Below are positions 62,313 to 64,000 of a stretch of DNA of 64,000 nt, one piece after another. Positions within the stretch are counted from its first letter, which is position 1; every line of letters begins with the position of its first letter. Both the position numbers and the translations under genes were made by a program. The stretch comes from Candidatus Saccharimonadota bacterium (GTDB lineage Bacteria > Patescibacteriota > Saccharimonadia > Saccharimonadales > Saccharimonadaceae). The stretch spans positions 62,001 to 126,000 of the forward strand of contig JAFWIF010000035.1 in assembly GCA_017514975.1 (NCBI GenBank), read 5' to 3'. The notes beneath the pieces are model-generated. The model worked only from the letters and a program-made list of their open reading frames with translations, did no database searches and was not told where the DNA came from.

Positions 62313-64000
62313 ATGCAGTCTATCCGCAATTTTTGCATTATCGCGCACATCGACCACGGCAAATCAACACTCGCCGATCGTATGCTCGAACTTACCAATA
62401 CCGTCACCAAGCGTGAAATGAAGCAGCAACTTCTTGATAGCATGGAGCTTGAACGCGAAAAGGGAATTACAATCAAGCTCGCCCCAGTCTGCATGCGCTA
62501 TCGAGACCACACTCTTAATCTTATCGATACGCCAGGGCACGTTGATTTTTCGTATGAAGTCTCACGCTCTTTACAGGCAGTCGAAGGCGCGATTCTAGTA
62601 GTCGATGCAACGCAGGGCATCCAAGCACAAACTCTAGCCAACGTTTATCTCGCCTTGGAGCAAAATCTAACTATCATACCCGTTATTAACAAAATTGATT
62701 TACCAGCTAGCGACGTTGAGCGTGTTTCAGCCGAGATTATCAATCTTCTCGGTTGTTCCGCAAACGACATTATCAAGGTGTCAGCAAAGACTGGCGAAGG
62801 CGTCAAAGAAGTGCTAGATGCTATTATTGAGCGCGTTCCGGCTCCGCGCCCCGATCAAGCGCTTGCGACGCCGCAATCCCAACACAACGCTCTCGACGAT
62901 GACGTGCGCGCCCTCATTTTTGACAGCTATTTCGACGATTATCGCGGCGTCGTTCTCTATGTTCGAGTTTTCACCGGCGAGTTACGCAAAAACGCAAATA
63001 TTCGCATGATGGCAACGCGCTCTGATGATATTGCTCTAGAACTAGGCGTTCTAAATCCCAAGATGTCGCCAAGACAATCCCTCAAAGCCGGCGAAATCGG
63101 TTATATCGTCACCAATCTAAAGACGACTCGCGAAGCTAAAGTCGGCGATACGGTTACGCTATCAAAGAAACCCGCTTATCAAGCTCTACCAGGCTACAAA
63201 AATATTAGCCCCTTTGTTTATGCCGGTTTTTTTCCGGTCAGCAACGATCAATACAAAGAGCTAAAAGAAGCAATCGAAAAGCTTTCGCTATCCGATTCCG
63301 CCCTACAATTTGAACCAGAAAATTCACCCGTCCTCGGCTTTGGTCTACGCATCGGCTTTCTCGGCTTGTTGCATATGGATATCATCCGCGAACGTCTAGA
63401 GCGCGAATTTAAGCTCGACCTTATCATTACCAATCCCTCAACCGACTATCATGTCCAACTCGCAAAAGGCGAAGAACTTGACATTCGTTCCGCATCCGAT
63501 TTGCCCGACATGACCAAAGTTGCCGAGATACGCGAGCCTTGGGCAAAAGGCGAGATTATTACTCCAAAAGAATATATCGGCGCCATTCTTGAGCTTATCG
63601 TGAAAAAGCGCGGCTTTCAAACCAATATCTCCTACATCGACACACGCGCCATTATCGACTTCGAAGCACCGATGGCAAATCTCTTGACTGATTTTTACGA
63701 TCACCTCAAGTCTGCCACCTCTGGCTACGCATCGTTCAACTACGAACTTGACGAATACCGCGCCGAAGATCTTGTACGGGTCGATTTTTACGTTGCCGGC
63801 TCACGCGTCGATGCGTTATCGGTTATGGCCCACCGCTCCGAAGCAGAGGCAATTGGTCGCACCGTTACCAAAAAGCTCAAAGAGGTCATTCCGCGCCAAA
63901 ATTTCGAAGTCGCCCTCCAAGCGGCAATCGGCGCTCGCTTCATCGCACGCGAGACCATTGGCGCATACCGCAAAGACGTAACAGTCAAAATCCACACTGG
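62313..64000 (+). CDS. lepA: Elongation factor 4 (LepA), cut by the window end
   Basis: The frame is open from ATG 62313 to the end, 562 codons so far, against about 600 for the family, so only some 40 residues are missing. The G domain has AHIDHGKST, ITIK, DTPGHVDF and NKID. Domain II, the EF-G-like domains III and V, and the start of the LepA-specific C-terminal domain (DLVRVDFYVAG, VMAHRSEAEAIGR) follow. LepA is a ribosomal GTPase acting in initiation or back-translocation. It starts 1 nt after the uppP stop (TAATATG) without SD, so it is read by coupling from the operon. Confidence 0.95.
   Translation, partial: MQSIRNFCIIAHIDHGKSTLADRMLELTNTVTKREMKQQLLDSMELEREKGITIKLAPVCMRYRDHTLNLIDTPGHVDFSYEVSRSLQAVEGAILVVDATQGIQAQTLANVYLALEQNLTIIPVINKIDLPASDVERVSAEIINLLGCSANDIIKVSAKTGEGVKEVLDAIIERVPAPRPDQALATPQSQHNALDDDVRALIFDSYFDDYRGVVLYVRVFTGELRKNANIRMMATRSDDIALELGVLNPKMSPRQSLKAGEIGYIVTNLKTTREAKVGDTVTLSKKPAYQALPGYKNISPFVYAGFFPVSNDQYKELKEAIEKLSLSDSALQFEPENSPVLGFGLRIGFLGLLHMDIIRERLEREFKLDLIITNPSTDYHVQLAKGEELDIRSASDLPDMTKVAEIREPWAKGEIITPKEYIGAILELIVKKRGFQTNISYIDTRAIIDFEAPMANLLTDFYDHLKSATSGYASFNYELDEYRAEDLVRVDFYVAGSRVDALSVMAHRSEAEAIGRTVTKKLKEVIPRQNFEVALQAAIGARFIARETIGAYRKDVTVKIHT

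Overview
The window reads as chromosome from a small, fermentative, host-associated-type member of the Patescibacteria (CPR), most likely a Saccharibacterium (TM7). The evidence is indirect: dense housekeeping genes with one-base or four-base overlaps, a standard genetic code (TGA is used as a stop, so this is not a Gracilibacteria/Absconditabacteria-type code), an L-lactate dehydrogenase, a short ProRS without an editing insertion, and several core proteins that are divergent at normally invariant positions. I see no mobile element, CRISPR array or phage gene, so any novelty lies in how core genes are built and controlled.

Layout. 1-9.9 kb: 3' end of htpX, a membrane protein, ligA, clpC, a membrane-anchored HExxH protein, clpP, radA, rpsO. 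10-24.2 kb: an orphan minus-strand gene, pnp, ftsK, proS, greA, lysS, dprA, ldh, a PIN-TRAM protein and a minus-strand class A PBP. 24.3-36.3 kb: leuS, a minus-strand sortase, bL32-nusB-Nudix-rnc, minus-strand rpsP, a FemAB-type transferase, two envelope-related genes, parA-parB-frr and an Asp-rich membrane protein. 36.4-45.3 kb: tRNA-Thr(GGU), trxA-trxB, scattered members of the usual secE-nusG-rplK-rplA cluster, a GT35 phosphorylase and an acyltransferase-like gene. 45.3-64 kb: a large polytopic protein, a KH protein, mscS, tRNA-Gln(CUG), rpoB-rpoC, two unknown genes, and a tightly overlapping run of cysteine desulfurase, thioredoxin-fold protein, uppP and lepA (cut by the window end).

Function. 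The genes cover DNA ligation and recombination (ligA, radA, dprA), segregation and division (parAB, ftsK), transcription (rpoBC, greA, nusB, nusG), RNA processing (pnp, rnc), translation (five ribosomal proteins, frr, lepA, three tRNA synthetases), proteolysis (clpC, clpP, htpX) and a Gram-positive-like envelope (PBP1A, UppP, FemAB, sortase, SecE).

Most unusual observations. (1) clpC and clpP each carry a CIRCE operator whose 9-nt spacer holds the -35 box, with the -10 exactly 17 nt on. (2) About fourteen genes on both strands have a -10 box 6-9 nt before the start codon and no Shine-Dalgarno, which predicts leaderless mRNAs, while other genes have strong SDs. (3) LigA and RpoC have lost the cysteines of their zinc sites (both sites in RpoC), and RpoC has an unusual trigger-loop sequence. 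(4) pnp has a leader hairpin with a roughly 30-bp stem, reminiscent of RNase III/PNPase autocontrol. (5) LysRS has altered motifs 2 and 3. (6) Several orphan genes, and one spot with no recognisable gene, carry very strong promoters.
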